From Aradus depressus (lineage: Eukaryota; Arthropoda; Insecta; Hemiptera; Aradidae), in assembly GCA_963662175.1 (NCBI GenBank), contig OY759214.1:78008037-78072036 (forward strand): a stretch of DNA of 64,000 bases, in the 5' to 3' direction. The position numbers and the translations under genes are program-made. Within the stretch, counting starts at the first letter, position 1, and each line of letters begins with the position of its first letter. The notes beneath the pieces were generated by a model that had not been told where the DNA came from, made no database searches, and saw nothing but the letters and a program-made list of their open reading frames with translations. Positions 62,710-64,000 of the stretch are shown piece by piece.

Positions 62710-63780
62710 CATAATTTTCTTTACTATGATAGATTTAAATGTATTTTGTCCCATACGAATGGTTCCACAACCACTTGACGGCAAACGTATAGCGAAGATT
62801 TTCAAGAAGAGAATGAGAATAGAATGAGGGCCTCTGATACATGTTTTAAGGGCAGTGCTCAAACCTGGTTGTTTTGATTGTCAACAAGTTTGTGGAGCGC
62901 TGAAGCACTGACTGCCACTCCTACTGAAATAATACAAGAGTATGCCCACTCAATTCCCCCCACCCCGTCTATAAAAGTTGTATAGGTCTATAGTGAATTT
63001 TATAGGAGGGGCGGGAAGGGGTGGTTTTTCATTGAGAGGGGAGAGATCCGCCATATGTGGCCCCCTCCCCCTTTCTAGCTCCTACATTAGTTTAATTAAT
63101 AACAATAAGTTAATACTATAACAGACAGTTATAGGACCCCGAGCATCCATCGGCGCGTTTCGTCTACTGGTCTGGTCAAATGTTCGAATCCTGTACTTTC
63201 TGGGCCTTTTCGCCTTTTGATAGATGGCTAACTATTTATCTATTTTTTCACAAACATTCGACTTACGTACTTCTTTCCTGTGGCTATCGATAAATAGATT
63301 AAATAATTATATTAGAGAATTTTAATTACTAGTAATTGTCCAAGTGAATCGCCGCCTTACCTTGTCAAAAAAATTCAAAAGAAAGCTCATCCAAAACGAA
63401 ATTTTATCATCTTCAAGGATTTTTTTATATGTTTTTATTCAAAATTAGACCTTTCTCATAAAGCTCAAACCTTTCATAGTGTTGCTTGGGCCATTAAAAA
63501 AATTTAACTTAGGTTCCATAGGTTCATCTGATAGAAAATTTTATGTTCTGTAATAAAGATCGTATGAATCATAAGACATGCCCAGTTGAGCCCGCTCGGA
63601 GTATCATATCCGTCCCGTTTTGTTCCGAAATGGTTGCTTTTTTCAAAAAGTTAATAGAACGTAGGGAGTTTCATTTTATTATTTATTTTGATAAGAAAAT
63701 TGTTAACAAAAGAGCAATAGTTTTTGAGATATCAACTAAAGCGTAAAAAACATGCCAGACGGTAGGTTCTTGACAACTTC
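62710..63780. other. No gene supported
   Basis: Positions 62900-63200 are GC-balanced and include 'caaatgttcgaatcctg', a B-box-like string without a full tRNA fold. The ORF at 63543-63746 has no motif I recognise. Confidence 0.35.
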
Positions 63781-63789
63781 TCAATAGAT

Positions 63790-64000
63790 CAAATAAATTT
63801 GGCCCTTCATGGGGCCAGAGCCGGTAATAGGAATATTTCGGGAGGCATACCGAACCCGGATTAAAAAGTGAACTAAAGATCTTTTGGAGCAGAGAGTCGA
63901 AGATATTCCTGGGAGGGGGAGTCAGAGGTGTTGAAGGATGGGATCCTGAACCTCAAAAGGAACGAGCTTTGGCAACTAACTGGAGTTCTTACAGGACACG
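63790..64000 (+). pseudogene. Non-LTR retrotransposon fragment, cut by the window edge
   Basis: Nucleotide text 'cccttcatggggccagagcc', 'ggaggcataccgaaccc' and 'gttgaaggatgggatcctga' matches the linker and pre-zinc-knuckle part of the copies at 13149 and 30024. Frame breaks are present. The zinc knuckle would lie beyond position 64000. Confidence 0.8.

Noticed and set aside
39300..64000. Upstream homeodomain exon of the Nkx6-like gene within the window
   Set aside because: I scanned the minus strand by eye for the first part of an NK6 homeodomain ending in a donor site and did not find it. A profile search on the minus strand would settle this.

Overview
This is a eukaryotic, AT-rich, intron- and repeat-dominated window, most likely from an arthropod and probably an insect; nothing in it looks bacterial. 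The evidence is an NK6-class homeobox exon with proper splice and stop signals, a tRNA-derived SINE family, several kinds of non-LTR retrotransposon remains, hAT-like elements and abundant microsatellites. I cannot name the species.

The only host gene I can identify with confidence is on the minus strand at 39120-39290. It is the terminal coding exon of an Nkx6/HGTX homeobox transcription factor, starting inside homeodomain helix 3 directly after a splice acceptor and ending at a stop codon after a short acidic C-terminus. Its other exons should lie at higher coordinates. I did not find them, so the ~25 kb to the right is probably intron and the ~39 kb to the left is probably 3' flank. One more candidate exon of unknown identity, on the plus strand at 22055-22160, has good splice-like borders.

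The rest is mostly a layered set of mobile elements. (1) At least fifteen copies or fragments of one SINE, with tRNA-like A and B boxes at one end and a telomere-like cctaacc tail at the other. (2) An unclassified dispersed repeat, here called R, occurring every few kb. (3) A second dispersed family, here Q/W. (4) Several foldback families (S, T, A and others). They carry a CTGANGA-hairpin-GAAA motif resembling a hammerhead ribozyme core near the fold, and many are flanked by 10-12 bp target-site duplications. (5) A 5'-truncated Penelope-like GIY-YIG endonuclease ORF at 35815-36063, a family known to carry hammerhead motifs. (6) Two non-autonomous hAT-like elements (7870-8501 and 20914-21546) with TIRs and 8-bp duplications. 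(7) Decayed C-termini of non-LTR retrotransposons of RNase H/zinc-knuckle, Jockey-like and RTE-like types. (8) A poly(A)-tailed insertion with an 11-bp duplication (7433-7753).

Two satellite-like arrays stand out: about ten nearly identical 120-bp units (55218-56406) that stay open for 430 codons, and a C-rich minisatellite (about 44690-45105). Between repeats lie GC-richer stretches that look single-copy. They are candidate non-coding regulatory DNA around a developmental homeobox gene, but this is untested here.
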